A stretch of 64,000 nt of DNA from Gnetum montanum (Eukaryota; Streptophyta; Gnetopsida; Gnetales; Gnetaceae). Position numbers and translations under genes: made by a program. Positions 10,999-22,429 of this stretch are shown here, in pieces. The first letter of the stretch is position 1, and every line of letters starts with the position of its first letter. The stretch lies in assembly GCA_015680685.1 (NCBI GenBank), contig MNCI01016519.1, forward strand, positions 380,802 through 444,801. Reading direction: 5' to 3'. Below the pieces are notes generated by a model. It saw nothing but the letters and a program-made list of their open reading frames with translations. It had not been told where the DNA came from and did no database searches.

Positions 10999-12387
10999 AT
11001 GGACCATCTAACGTCCAACATGTCTTCTCATAGGAGAGATGCATTTGAACCACCGGTGCCGCAAGAATGTCGGGTGGTGTACAAACATCCCGATGAATAT
11101 GTCCCTGATTTCACATTCATCCTACATCAGGATGAGCATCTTCGATGGTGGGACAAACCTCAGACCGCAGATCTTCCAATCAAAGATTCAAAACAAACCT
11201 CCAAGTGACCACGATCCTCAAGGGGATGGTGGGTCACGTAGAAAAGCTGGAGGAGATGACCGTAGGAAAGTGCAAAAGAATTCAACCGAGACCCTTATCT
11301 TACAAAGAGGGAGGTCCAATTTTGTGATGAGGAGGACGAGTCACCTCTGGAAGCAGCGGTGAATCAAAAGACTTTTCCATTACAAAAGTTTGCATCTGAA
11401 ATATCAGCAAAGGTGGATAAAATGTGGGACTCTTTGGATGAGAAATTCCAAAGTGTATTGAAAAATGCAGAAGAGTCCAAAGAACATGGTAGTGACCGTG
11501 ATCGGCACAAAAAGAAGGGAGCTGAACATGCCCTACATAAGGGTATGGGAAAAGTTTTTGTAGTAGAGCAGGTTGCAGACTCTGACACCGAGGAGGATAA
11601 TGGATGTAGCATATGCCAATATGAACATCCTAAGGGATGCTGTCCTATGGTGTCCCACCTTCAAAAGTCTAGGGTCTATACCTTGAACCCTCGATTAGCG
11701 CAGCGGCAGATACCCCAAAGGTTGCCTTATCCACAAGGCAACCCCAGGCGATTCCACTAGCAACAGCAAGGATATTATCCAAGTGGAATGCCACTGCAAT
11801 CGTATGAATACTTCCAACAGTGGCAGCAACCACAAGCATGGGGGATGTCGCCTCCAAGGCAGCAGTACCCTTACAAGCAGTCAGATCCTTATGGGTACTA
11901 TGTTCAGCAACTAGTCTCTCCAAGAGACTCTTCCAGTCATGCGGCCTTTCCTAATTACTACCATCCCCCTGAATATTTTAGACATCCATCTCCATCACCC
12001 AGGGGGACAAATCCACATCTCTTCTACCCTCCATCACCTTTTTCTGCCATTCCTCCACATCATCCCTCTCAGTTGCCACCTACCACATCCATGTAGGGAG
12101 AAATACCACCACAGCCACAACAACAAAACGTTACGAGGGCTATTAACTTACAACTGGCACCTCGGCCGAGTGGATCAGAATCCAAGCTACGCAAACGTCC
12201 TTTCTTCCAGCCCAATAATCTGAACACATCATCGCCTACGCCTGTGGCCAGTGCCTCTGAACCTACCAATGCCTCTACCATTATACTGCCCGACTAGTCC
12301 TCCACTCTGCCGCAATCCAACGTTGAAACGATCATGCTCATACATGTCGTGATCAACTGAATCAAAGCAGGTTCTCTTCCTCGGAAA
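10999..12387 (+). pseudogene. E2 gag with capsid core deleted
   Basis: The N-terminal part (10999-11208) contains EYVPDFTFILHQDEHL, matching E1 gag at about 40990. It then jumps to the linker and zinc knuckle region (11359-11760). This has KVDKMWDSLDEKFQSVLKNA, highly similar to E1 KVDQMWDSLDSRFESVLKIV, and CSICQYEHPKGCC, a CX2CX3HX4C knuckle. The capsid body that E1 still codes for (about 1 kb, including the RCPSHG segment) is absent. A Gln/Pro/Tyr-rich tail (11760-12096) and linker lead into the protease in the same frame. Stops and a phase change near 11210-11350 add to the damage. Confidence 0.8.
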
Positions 12388-12960
12388 TTGACGGATCCGG
12401 GAAGGCCCCTCATATATCTTCAAGTGGCTAGGAACGAGCTGTGCAAAGCTCTTCTAGACTTAGGGTCAGGGGTCAATTTAATCTCTCATAACATGTATAA
12501 GAACTGGAACCTTCCCTCGCTAAAGAAGAGCAACATTCGGCTCGAGTTAGCAGATCAATCCATCACCGTTCCCTTGGTTTTGGTGGAGGACATTGTGGCC
12601 ACCGTTTGTGGGTGGTCCTACCTTGCTGACTTCCTAGTCATCCGTGTTGAGAACTATAAGGGAAACTTCTCAATCATTATGGGAAGAGCCTGGGTAAGCA
12701 CGATGGATGGATGACTAGGACTCCGAGATCTGTCCCTGGAAATTTCAAAGGAAAATCCTTTTGGGAAAATAGAGAAGAAAAGAGTTCCATGCATCGTGTA
12801 CAGTGACTCAGGGTGTAACTGTGTGCAGCAGTTATGGTCCGCTAAGTGGACATCCATTCAAGCATGCAATCGATGTACCGAGGAATCACTAATTCAACAG
12901 TGCTTGTACGCAGCAGCCACTAACCAAGAGGGCACCTAGTGGCTGACAGCTGATCCTGCA
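12388..12960 (+). pseudogene. E2 aspartic protease with Cys cluster
   Basis: The retropepsin motif ALLDLGSGVNLI is at about 12455-12490, followed by SNIRLELADQSITVPLVL and IIMGRAWVSTMDG, then a TGA stop (12712-12714). In the same frame after the stop comes CNCVQ + 12 residues + ACNRC (about 12810-12870), spaced exactly as in E1. The segment ends QCLYAAATNQEGT. The protease would release gag and pol proteins from the polyprotein. No start codon of its own is expected, because gag-pol is one frame. Confidence 0.82.
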
Positions 12961-13049
12961 AGCAGCACATTATGCATGGAACCATCTTAGGGGCTAGTGC
13001 AAGCCTATATTGATAGCACAGATGTGATGGAGGAGATTCATCAATAGAC

Positions 13050-14600
13050 CTCCATCATTGATGACCAAGATGACTGGGGAACGCTACAAATCCCTAAGAA
13101 CTTCAAACAAGAGCTCCTTGAGCTAAAGTCTTTACCGGCTCACTTAGAGTATGCATTCTTGCAAAATGGCAAGCCGATAATTATCAATGCTGCTCTTGCT
13201 CCTAAATAGAAAAAGAAGTTGCTGGTGATGGTAAAATAATGGGTTGTTGCATTTGCGTGATCCTATCCTGAGCTGACTGGAGTTGATCCCAGGATCTTCC
13301 AGCACCGGATCTACCTTGACCCTTCCATGAAACCACGACGACAGCCACAAAGACGGTTGAATCCCAAATTGAAGCAAGTTGTAAAAGATGAAATTGAACA
13401 ATTGCTAAAACCAGGATTCATCTATTCTGTCATCGATACCGAATGGGTTAGCCCACTCGTTATCGTACCCAAGAAAGATGGCAAGTGGAGAGTCTATATT
13501 GATTTTCGATTTCTCAACATGGCAACTTTCAAGGACCACTTTCCACTCCCATTTGTGGACCAGGTGTTGGACACAATCGTAGGATACCAATATTACAGTT
13601 TTTTGGATGGTTATAGTGATTATAACCAAATCCAAATAGCACTAGAGCACCAAGCCAAAACTACTTTCACGAGTCCATGGGGAACTTTTGCATATAAGAA
13701 GATGCCCTTTGGCCTATGCAATGCACCTGCGACATTCCAACCCCTTGTCCTAAGCATCTTCCAGCAAAAAATCGGCAATGGTGTAGAGGTCTTCATGGAT
13801 GACTTCTCCACCTATGGTACCACATTCGAGCAAGCCTTGGACCGCCTAGAGAAAGTTCTAAAGAGGTGTGTAGATACCAATCTGCAGCTCAATTGGAAAA
13901 AGAGCCATCTGATGGTCCAAGAGAGCATTGTGTTGGGGCATCGCATTTCATCAACAGGGATCAGCGTAGACCCTAAAAAGATTAGGGTCATTCAAGGAAT
14001 TACCCACCAACCAAGTACTGTCAAAGATGTGCGGTTATTCCTTGGACACACTGGTTACTACCGGCATTTCATTGAGCGCTTCTTGAAGATAGCCCAGCCG
14101 TTGGTAGAGCTTACAAAGAAGGATGCTCCGTTCATCTGGACCAAGGAATGCGAATTTGCATTCTAAGAGATGAAATAGAAACTCATAGAAGCTCTGGTTC
14201 TACGGGCACCTAATTAGTCCAAACCTTTTCACATTATGTCGGATGCATCCAACTACGCTTTGGGAGCCGTGCTTACACAGTGTGATGATTAGAAACGTCC
14301 ATATTATATCCCCTGTGCAAGCCGTAGCATTGTGGATGCACAGCTGAACTATACCACCATCAAAAAGGAATTGATGGTGGTGGTGTTCGCATTAGATAAA
14401 TTCTGGCACTATGTGCTCAGATACGAGGTGTTTGTGCACACTGATCATAGTGCTACCCGGTTCCTGATGAACAAACCAACGATGAGCCCCCACATAATCC
14501 GGTGGCTAGTGATTTTTCAGGAGTTTGATCTTACCATGGTAGACAAAAAGGGGATTGAGAATGTGGTCGTTGACCACTTGTCTCGGTTATGATGGGACAA
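13050..14600 (+). pseudogene. E2 reverse transcriptase and RNase H
   Basis: Linker ESYPEL-type sequence (SYPELTGVDPRIFQHRIY) precedes the RT. The open stretch 13327-14166 covers most of the palm and fingers: WVSPLVIVPKKDGKWRVYID, FPLPFVDQVLD, YSFLDGYSDYNQI, FGLCNAPATFQ and the catalytic VFMDDF. The connection region (RISSTGISVDPKKI, VRLFLGHTGYYRHFI) follows. A stop comes at 14164-14166, then RNase H with SDASNYALGAVL and TTIKKELMVVVFALDKFW, then HTDHSAT and VVDHLSRL to 14592. The frame is constant from 11359 to about 14590, with many stops but intact catalytic Asp pair. Confidence 0.88.
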
Positions 14601-15940
14601 TGTAGAAGAGGAGGAGCCTTTATCCGACTAGTTTCCAGATGAACTCCTCTTCACAGGCACTATTGATCCTCAAGTACCCAAGGAATCCCCTTGGTTTCGC
14701 CGCATCCTCACCTACCTTACAACCCAGGAGCTGCCAAAGGAATGGAACCATTGAAAAAAATAGCAGTTTCTCCATAAGGCCAAGCATTTCATGGAAATCA
14801 ACGGCCTACAAGGTGTGCGCAGACAGCTTGGTTCAATGGTGTGTCCTCGATGCTGATACACTGCGCATCCTCCAAGATGCTCACGAGGGCCCTTGTGGGG
14901 GCCACTATGTTGGACGTAGAATGACCATTAAAATCCTGCTTGCAAGGTATTATTGGCCTACACTTTTCAGGGACGCACAATGGTTCGCTTGCTCCTGCGA
15001 ACGATGCCAAAGAGATGGTGGGATGTCAGCACGGTTGGAGGGACCTCAACAGTGGATTTAGCCACTAAAGCCCTTTGACATCTGGGGTATCGACTTCATG
15101 GGGCCCATCACCCCCTTGTCAAACAGAAAGGCATACATCATCGTGGCAGTGGACTACTGTACAAAGTCGGAAAAAGCGGTAGTCGTCGTTGACTATTCTT
15201 CCAACACCACCGCACGATTTGTCTAGCAACAAATCGTTACTAGGTTTAGAGTGCCTCGCGCACTCATTTCTAATAATGGGACTCACTTCACAAGGGTCAC
15301 TTTTCGAAAACTCATGCAATGCTTAGGGGTAACACATCAATTCACAACACCTTATCACCCCCAAGCCAATAAGCAGGCCGAAGTCACAAATAGGGAAATC
15401 ACCAATATCCTTACACGAATAATTAGCAAATACATGATGGATTGGGGTACCAAGTTCAACGATGCCCTATGGGCCTATCGCTCCACTTGGAAACTTCCTG
15501 TAGGGTACTCTCCCTATGAGTTAGTGTACGGAAAGTTGCCAACACTTCCAATCCAAGTAGAACTCTGAACACTATCCACCACCTGTGACCTCGGTCTTGA
15601 CCTACCACTAGCACAACGAGAACGATTAATCAATTTAAGTGTGCTAGATAAGAACTGATTAGTGTCCTTGTTTTCCAATGAAATCCACAAGGCCTATAAC
15701 AAGAAACGACATGATCTTAGGATTTGAAATGTCACATTTCGATGTGGATACAAGGTATTGTATTGGAACCCCTCACATATATGCCACCTAACAAAGTTTC
15801 AAGCACTATGGAAGGGACCTTATATTGTCTCTGAAACCTTCCCATCCGGGGCCTTGCTCATCCACAAACCTGGGGATCCCACCAGAACACAATTGGTCAA
15901 CTGCCAACAACTCAAACCTTTTCGAGAACTCCACACAACC
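14601..15940 (+). pseudogene. E2 integrase
   Basis: After a frameshift near 14600-14750 the reading continues in frame 2. The zinc-binding region is DAHEGPCGGHYVG followed by CERCQ. The core has WGIDFMGPI (about 15085-15110), then ISNNGTHF with Asn in place of the second catalytic Asp (15266-15290), and QAEVTNREI with the Glu. AYRSTWKLPVGYSPYELVYG follows. The C-terminal domain runs from about 15730 to 15930 (VLYWNPSHICH, LWKGPYIVSETFPSGALLI). At least one stop splits it. Order and motifs match E1 integrase closely. Confidence 0.87.
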
Positions 15941-17660
15941 AGTGCCACCACCTTGTCATCAGTCGATCATCAATGCTCCATCTTTTATGTCTCCTCCTTT
16001 CCACCCAATCGTGAGGGAGACCCTCATCCTTGCTTATTCATTTCACTGCACCCCTCACCATTTTACCCTTTTTTGTTTTCCACTTTTTTGTTTTACACTT
16101 TTTTTTGTTTTGTTTTCCACTTTTTGTTTTCTACTTCTTTCTTTTCCACTTTTTGTTTCACACTTTTTTGTTTTACACTTTTTTTCCATCTTTCATGTTT
16201 TTTTGTTTCCATTTTGTCATCATATTGTTTGGCGTGCTCGGTTTTCGTTACGATGGGTACTGTAATAGTCTTCCTCGTTATCTGGTTCCCGTCATTGCAT
16301 GGTTTTCCTTGGATTGTATGTTGTTTTCACTTCATAAACTCAACAGTGAGTCCATGTCATCCACCCATTCACCATTTCCTAGTTTTCCTTTTATCGCGAA
16401 CATGTAACCCCTTCACTTAACAAACATTTTAATAAATGGGTGACTTGTGTAGTTCCCCGACTGCGGGATGACCCACTGGCTTGAATTGGGTGTGACTTCA
16501 AGGGGAATGCTTTATTCGTTGTTCTATTCTGTCCCCTGGGTTGCTGGTGTGTCCTTACGGATTTCCTACCACTCCAAGTCTCTCTCCATGGAAGCTTTTG
16601 GGCAATTCGACCTTGCATGGTGTGGTCCTCACTGAAAAAATTCAAAAGAAAAAAAAAGAAGTGAAAAATGCAAAAACACAAAAAATAAAAAATAAACTGA
16701 GGATTCAAAGCACACCCCTTGGTCGAATGCATGCAAATACGCATGGGTCTTCACATGGTGTGGTTCCGCTGCACAAAAGAAAAGAAAAATGAATCGTGGT
16801 GGGAATTCAAAGCACACCCCTTAGATCGCCTCTCATGGGCCACACGCACTAGTTATGGGACCTTTTTGGTCCCATCTAACTTTTTCCCGTCTCACTTCCT
16901 TCTTCTCACGTTTCCTAGAGTGGTGGTTCTCTGTTGGGTCATTCTCATTTCCTTGGGGGATAGTCAGGCCTATGTCTATCACTGTGAGGTCACTGTTTGC
17001 AGATGGTTTTGGGTCTGACCTCAGGGAAGGTTCTACCGAGTCACTTAACCATGCTCTCACACGGGGTTTCATGTGGCCGACACTCAGAATTTCCATTCTC
17101 TCCTCTCCCTCTATTCCCACTTCTCTCTGTACTCACCTCATTGACCTTTTTATGTTTTGTGTGTTCGTTGTGTTTTCCATTGGTCTCTCATGCCTTGACG
17201 GGTTCTTTTGGTTTGGAGTCTTCACAAGTTAACACCACTTATCAACACCCGGGCCCGCGGACCTTGGTGTTGAGGGTATGCAAGGGCTACAAAGGCTATT
17301 GCCTACTATGGGGAGGACCCACCTGCATATTTCTGGTTTTGCCTATTAAGCCTCCAACCCTTTGGATTTCTTGGTTAATTATTTTCAGTGTCCCATTGTT
17401 CGATTTCATCCTCGCACGAGTTCTTTTTGGCCCCCATTCTCCAATTTTGTCTTTTTTTTGCCCTCAACTCCCTTTCTCCTATCCTTAGCCATGATTAGGC
17501 CTTTTCTATGCTTCAATCGCCTCAATTTGGGTTTTCAAATTTTTCATTTTAGGTGTTTTTTGGGTTGGTCAAAGCTAGTCCACGGGTGAACAGTGCTACG
17601 TATAGGGGGCCCCGTATACGCAGTGCCTGCGTATACAAGGCCCCATCGATGCAGCGCCCA
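15941..17660 (+). other. E2: spacer between integrase and the env-like gene
   Basis: No protein gene seen. Sections are a T-rich low-complexity tract of repeated cttttttgttttacac (16060-16200), a tandem repeat (16610-16830), then a pyrimidine-rich stretch that aligns with E1. Several 60-220-codon reading frames lie here (e.g. 15758-16420, 16997-17488) but overlap each other and are Phe/Ser-rich products of the T-rich sequence. From about 17550 the sequence resembles the start of the E2 LTR (gtcaaag, then ggccccatcgatgcagcgccc before a TATA box). Confidence 0.6.
16610..16830 (+). repeat. E2: spacer tandem repeat
   Basis: Units of roughly 110 bp: catggtgtggtcc/ttc, an A-rich block (aaaagaaaaaaaaag), and ggattcaaagcacacccctt. 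Boundaries are seen near 16614, 16683, 16755 and 16806. The equivalent array in E1 is at 4140-4360. Confidence 0.65.
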
Positions 17661-17665
17661 ACCCC

Positions 17666-17673
17666 TATATATA
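17666..17673 (+). promoter_or_regulatory. E2: candidate internal TATA box for the env-like gene
   Basis: cccctatatataccccg lies about 150 bp upstream of the intron donor and 360 bp upstream of the env-like ATG. The preceding gtatacaaggccccatcgatgcagcgccc recalls the LTR U3 just before its own TATA (gcgggcccatcgacgtagccaccc). This suggests an LTR-like promoter placed inside the element. The call is from pattern only. Confidence 0.5.
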
Positions 17674-17818
17674 CCCCGATGCACTTTGCATTTTTCATCA
17701 TTTGGAGTCCAAATTGAGAGGAATTTTTGCTGTTTTTTCTGCCTAACCCTTCCCAAAGCACCTTCATTCCATCGCGTGTCCGCATCAACCTGTCCTTGCC
17801 CTTTTTACGCAACTAGAG

Positions 17819-18028
17819 GTATGCTCTCAGTCGTGGGGGGTGGTGCCCTTGTGTAATTAATTAATTTGTTAATTACGAAAAATTTGGCCCTAACCCCTAA
17901 CTTAACACTCCAGGAAACTTAATGGTGTGCCTGTGCCATTAACATAACTTGGTCAAACTAAGAAAGTATATACAGACCATCTCAAACTCATTATGAACGG
18001 TCTAACAGACAGTTACGTTTGATTGCAG
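17819..18028 (+). other. E2: putative 5'-UTR intron ending at the env-like ATG
   Basis: Donor ACTAGAG|GTATGC at 17818/17819. Acceptor tacgtttgattgcag directly followed by ATG at 18029, with a ctaac branch-like word at 18002-18006. Length 210 nt. The same pair is found in E1 (3246-3464). Confidence 0.65.
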
Positions 18029-19435
18029 ATGGCACCTAAACCGAGGCATCCAAGGGACGAAGGACCGTCACAACCAAGGGACAAGCATCCACGTATGGGA
18101 AGGGGATGAGATGTGCAACCGCCAGAGTATGCGGGGGGCTCTCATGCCATTGGGCCCTTCCGCGAAGGACCTAACATGGAATCTATTTACCAGATTTCCA
18201 AAGAGGAGATTCCCGACGAGCAATCGCTCAAGGATGAGACTCCTGGGATAGCACCACGGCTTGAGGTCACACTGACCCAATATTCCCTTGATGCTATCAC
18301 GCCACGCGAGGTGCAACATATGGTCCTCAAAGAGTTAAATTTTGGACCATTCCTCGAGAACTCTCCAAAAGACGTGAGACTCCAATTGCACAACTCTCCG
18401 ATGTGGCCAATCATCACAACCAGTGGTGAGTGGTACTTAGGAGAAATCTATCTTTTCTAGACAAATCGGCAACCAGGGTCAAGAGTAAGAATCAAATACA
18501 TTTATGTCTCTTACTCTTCGGAAGCAATAGCACAAGTTTAGGGTTGCCCGAAATTGGGGTAGATGTGGCAGAAATTCCTAAGCAGGCCGATCCAGAGGTG
18601 AAGGTGTAATGGATCCAACGGTGCTATGGGGTAGAGCACAAGGAATTCGGCTCCTTGACCATGGCGAAGAGAGTATACTCCAAGATAACATCTTACCATT
18701 TGAATCCAACGGTAATACCTAGCAAAATCATAGCCTTCTCCGCTCATGCGTGTACCACCTTGAGTGGGAAATTTCCCATGAGTCTTCCACAACTATTGTT
18801 TCTGGGGATTGAAAAGACGTTCGCAGAGAACGAACGTGGAATACGAGCTCTCCTCTTTCCCTACCTAATTCGAAAGTTGTGCAAACGGGCAGGGATAGCA
18901 CGATATTCTAACGACATAATTCGGCACACCCCAACTGCCTCATGGCGAGAGATGATGAGAGACAAAACTCCTTCCACCACATAGATAGAGGAAGAGTAGC
19001 AACCACCTCCACCACTTGCACAAACAACCCAGCCTAGCTCGAAAACCATAGCATAATACATCCGCGAGATCCAAGAAATGCTCTCGAGTCAACGAAAGCC
19101 ATCTGGCAGGACTGGTGGAGGAAAAGATACTTCAGTCTATCGTCCGGCCATGAGCCACCTGGAGCAAGTTGCATAATCAGTTAGCTTACTTGAAAGGACA
19201 AGGCCAATATTTTCTACCGCCCGAGCAGCCATTCCAACCAGAAAAGATCTAAGCATCCGAGATATATCAACTGCAACCCAGCAATTATTCCCTGAAATTT
19301 CAAGGAATGCTGCTACTTTCTTGGTACGCTTGGAAGATGGTGAGGGGGCAAAGGTCCTGATGATGCAGCACCAAGGATAAGAAGTTGCGGTCGAAGTGGT
19401 TGCTGATACAATTGCTATGGTTCTTAATGCACCGG
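18029..19435 (+). pseudogene. E2 env-like ORF, 5' part
   Basis: Athila-type elements carry an extra ORF between pol and the 3' LTR, often labelled env-like or putative plant transposon protein. This one starts MAPKPRHPRDEG at the splice acceptor and runs in frame 2 to 18458, with stops at about 18110 and 18458. A second section has the family-like core LLFPYLIRKLCKRAGIARY (about 18860-18920). The phase used at 19137-19430 (SHLEQVA, SVSLLERTRPIF, DISTATQQLFPEI) leads directly into E3. After removing E3 and one duplication copy, the reading continues in phase at 37279. Its function is unproven; nothing here shows a signal peptide or clear transmembrane segment. Confidence 0.65.
19431..19435. 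repeat. Target-site duplication of E3, left copy (ACCGG)
   Basis: ACCGG precedes TGTAC at 19436; ACAGG follows TTTCA at 37274-37278. Four of five match. Confidence 0.75.
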
Positions 19436-20971
19436 TGTACTGTCTGAAATCATCGGTGCCTGGCTGGAATGAAAAAGACATCGAGAGATCCACAGACAGA
19501 CACAGAAGACCCTACCTTCGCTTGAGGGCAAACTGGAACTGACAAAGGTAGAGTACCTTGGGTGGTCCACACGTGGATCAAACAACGATTTCCCCAAACG
19601 TATGCCAATGTGCAATTCGCTGGGTTATATGTAAACAACGTAATAAGCGTCAACTAGAACATAAATGTGCAGGGATGTAAACAAAAGGTAAACAAGAATG
19701 AATGAAAACTGTAGCAAATCTTAGCCAAAAATTCAGCAATATTATTGCATGATGAAAATTACAATGCACCGGTCTAAACACAGTTGTGGATCTGGCACAA
19801 GGCGGACGAAGAGCCCCGGTGGATGCAGAAGGGTGATGGTATGCTGGTTTAAACTACAGGCACAGTGTGGAGGCTGTATGCTCAACGTGCAGGGTTGAAG
19901 TCCAACGTACAAGATGGGTATTCTGGATGTTCTCAGTATCGATTGCCCAGATTTTTGCCAGGATTCTTCAATTTTTCGAACCCCCATCTGGTCAAAAATC
20001 TAGGTTTTTGTACAAGTTTGGGCATTAAATTTGGATTTGAGATGGGATGATTGGCTATGGGACGCTAGAATTTCGGATCGGGTTACATGTGGAGCGTCGA
20101 CCGAGTGCAGTAAAATGAAATTTTACAAGTGTACAACGTGAACCATGTCGGCGTGTACATGCTGGACGTATAGACTCCACATGTTGGACAGCGTATGGAT
20201 AAGCACCAAGAATTTCAAACCATGAAGCTAGTTTTGAGGATGGATCTGGATGCCTGATGTCCTTAGGATGCTACCTGTCGATTTTGGGCTCATTTGACCT
20301 TGATTTGATAGGGTTTTAGGAGGCTCCAAAAGTGTACATGCTGGGCATACATGCTGGGTGTGCAGGGCGTGCAGGCCAGCGTACAGGCATGAAAGTGCCA
20401 CTTTTCAAGGTCACAACTTGATTTTTGGGAGCCCAAGATGATGTCTAATAGTTTTCCTACCTCTGGGAGTTAATTTCTTGTGAAAATCATGCTCTGAGTG
20501 TCAGTTTTGGTCTGCCTATGATGGTACACGTTAGGCGTGCATGTTAGGCGTGCAGGCATGAAAACCCATCATTTGAAGCCCAAAAGTTGAATTTCAAGTT
20601 CCTGAGAGCTATTAGGGACCCTTAGGAAGGTCCTGGGGGGTCCAGACACTCAATTCTAAAATTTTTTGACTAATTTTTGGGACTCAAAAGTTGCTGCATG
20701 CTGAGCTGCACGCTGAGTTGTACGCTAGGCGTGCAAGCCTGTGTGGACAAAGTATACTTAGTCAAAACTAAGTGTTTTGAGTTTGAAACCTGCAGTTTTT
20801 GTTGCCAGATGTTGATGTAGTATCCAATGGATCTCGGGGAACTCTTTCTTGTTCAATTGTTGCTCTGTTTGATGCTGTTTTTGAGGCTTTCAAGCTTGGT
20901 CATGCCGGGGACCAACATGACTTAGCTCAATTTCTGCTACAAGTGTTAGCCAAAATTTTTGTGGTGTTTCA
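19436..20971 (-). repeat. E3 3' LTR
   Basis: 1536 bp; direct repeat of 35740-37273. In + orientation it begins tgtactgtctgaaatc and ends gtggtgtttca. It contains scattered words of the family gcgtgcagg/cagcgtac. Over the first ~260 bp the two LTRs agree at roughly nine positions in ten by eye, with mostly transition differences. Confidence 0.9.
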
Positions 20972-20984
20972 TTGGTCCCTCTTT
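20972..20984 (-). other. E3 polypurine tract
   Basis: aaagagggaccaa on the - strand directly before the LTR TGAAACACC. E4 has aaagaggggccaa at 63608-63620. Confidence 0.8.
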
Positions 20985-22035
20985 GTTGACGCTTGGAGGA
21001 ATCGACCCGAGAGGCGTCGACAAAGAAGCACAAAACACCATAAGTAACTTAGTGGCATTGTCCTTTGACACTTGGCCAGATGTCATCGCACCGTGTACAG
21101 TAGTACATAGGATTGGGGAAATGAGCTTTGTGGCTGGATAGGGAAATGGAAATTTTGGGGGTTGGGAATTGATTAAGGGATTGTGCATGGTGAAGGGGAT
21201 GCTCTGGTGTGTGTACGAGTCATGTTGATCCTTGTCAATAGCCATTGTCTAGCATACTTGGGACCAATACATGAGGTGTACGTCCTTTGGCGAAACAAGA
21301 CCCTTGTTTAGTATTCAAGAGGACTTGTTGGCACAACCAAAGCCACGTGATGATGTGTTGCATTCTTTGGAGGAATAGGGCCTCTGTTTAGTGTTAAAGG
21401 GAACCTGTTGGCAGAGAGCCAAAGCCACGCAATGAGATGTTACTTGAGCATTTGAGACATGAGTACTTGCTTCCAAGACAACTGCCTTCCCGCCTGGGGC
21501 TTGTATGGGAAGTGCCAAGGGTCTTGTGTTTCTTTTTGGGTTTTTTTTTGTCAGAAAGAGTGTTCTTTCAACTTTACACTGGTGCTCATATGCCGTGTTA
21601 TGTGTTGTAACTGCTTGAGAGTGTCATGACGTGAAACTATATGCTCAAAGTTTTGGGGTGTACTGGGTGTATCTGGGAATTGTAACCGAGTAGGAAGGGG
21701 AACGAGATTGTTGGGAAAATGGAGAATGTATTGGGAACCGAGTATGTACTTTTGAACAGATTGATTAACCTGGTTGCGTGCATCAGAAATAATGTGGCAC
21801 CTTGTCACCATGATGAAGTGTATTCGTATACAGGCATCATTGGGTGTCATCCTGCAAACACAACTCCAAGAAGACAAGAAAACAACGAGTGAGTGAGTAA
21901 GCTTAAACTTGAACAGCAACTAATGAAACAAAAGCACCAGATGATGTTTTAGGCATTGAATATGAATGGCAGTAATGTTGTTAGGATCAACTGATGATGA
22001 GTGAGGCAGAAGGCTCTGATGAAGTTTGAATGCAG
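20985..22035 (-). other. E3: region between integrase arrays and 3' LTR
   Basis: On the - strand a 122-codon reading frame (21919-21551) and a 67-codon frame (21518-21315) occur. Parts align with E4 62760-63300 at protein level (e.g. TLKQLQHITRH versus TLKRLQPTTWH; VALALCQQ versus VALALRQQ). E4 is interrupted by stops and other parts do not align, so coding status is undecided. A duplicated stretch of about 75 bp (gccaacaggttcc...ttgttcctccaa types) lies near 21280-21440. Near 21858 the - strand has ttggagttgtgtttgcag, a possible splice acceptor also present in E4 (about 62790). Confidence 0.4.
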
Positions 22036-22370
22036 CTACAGATCGGGAGGCTTACGAAACTGCCAGTTTATAGTTGTAGCAGACTATCGTGGGTTATTTT
22101 TATGTCATAACCCGTTGGACGTTGCCAGTTTAGCGGCATAACGGACAGTACATTGCTAGTTTATAGTCTTGACGAACTGTGGAGAGGCAAACCAGTTTAT
22201 AGTCTTAGCGGACTCCGACGAACGAAACTGTGGCAATTTAATGTCGTACCAGACGGGTGCTAGTTTATTGTCATTGCGGACATTCTATGGTATCAATTTA
22301 CCATCATGATTCCAAGATGATCTGTGGTATCAGTTTACCGTCATGATTCTAGGACGATCGCACACCTAAG
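22036..22370 (-). repeat. E3 boundary array (c), downstream of integrase
   Basis: Tandem units of about 30-40 bp. On the - strand they read tccgctaagactataaactgg and gatcatgacggtaaactgatacc. The shared core is TAAACT preceded by a GAC/GGC word. The equivalent in E4 is at 62210-62580. Confidence 0.75.
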
Positions 22371-22429
22371 ATGTTTAGACGTGAAATGGTTTGAGGTACA
22401 GGTGGTTCGTTGGATGAGGGAGCTCATTA

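Noticed and set aside
15758-16420. 220-codon ORF with hydrophobic Phe-rich tail, possible membrane protein
   Set aside because: The first part is the integrase C-terminal domain; the rest is translation of a T-rich low-complexity repeat.
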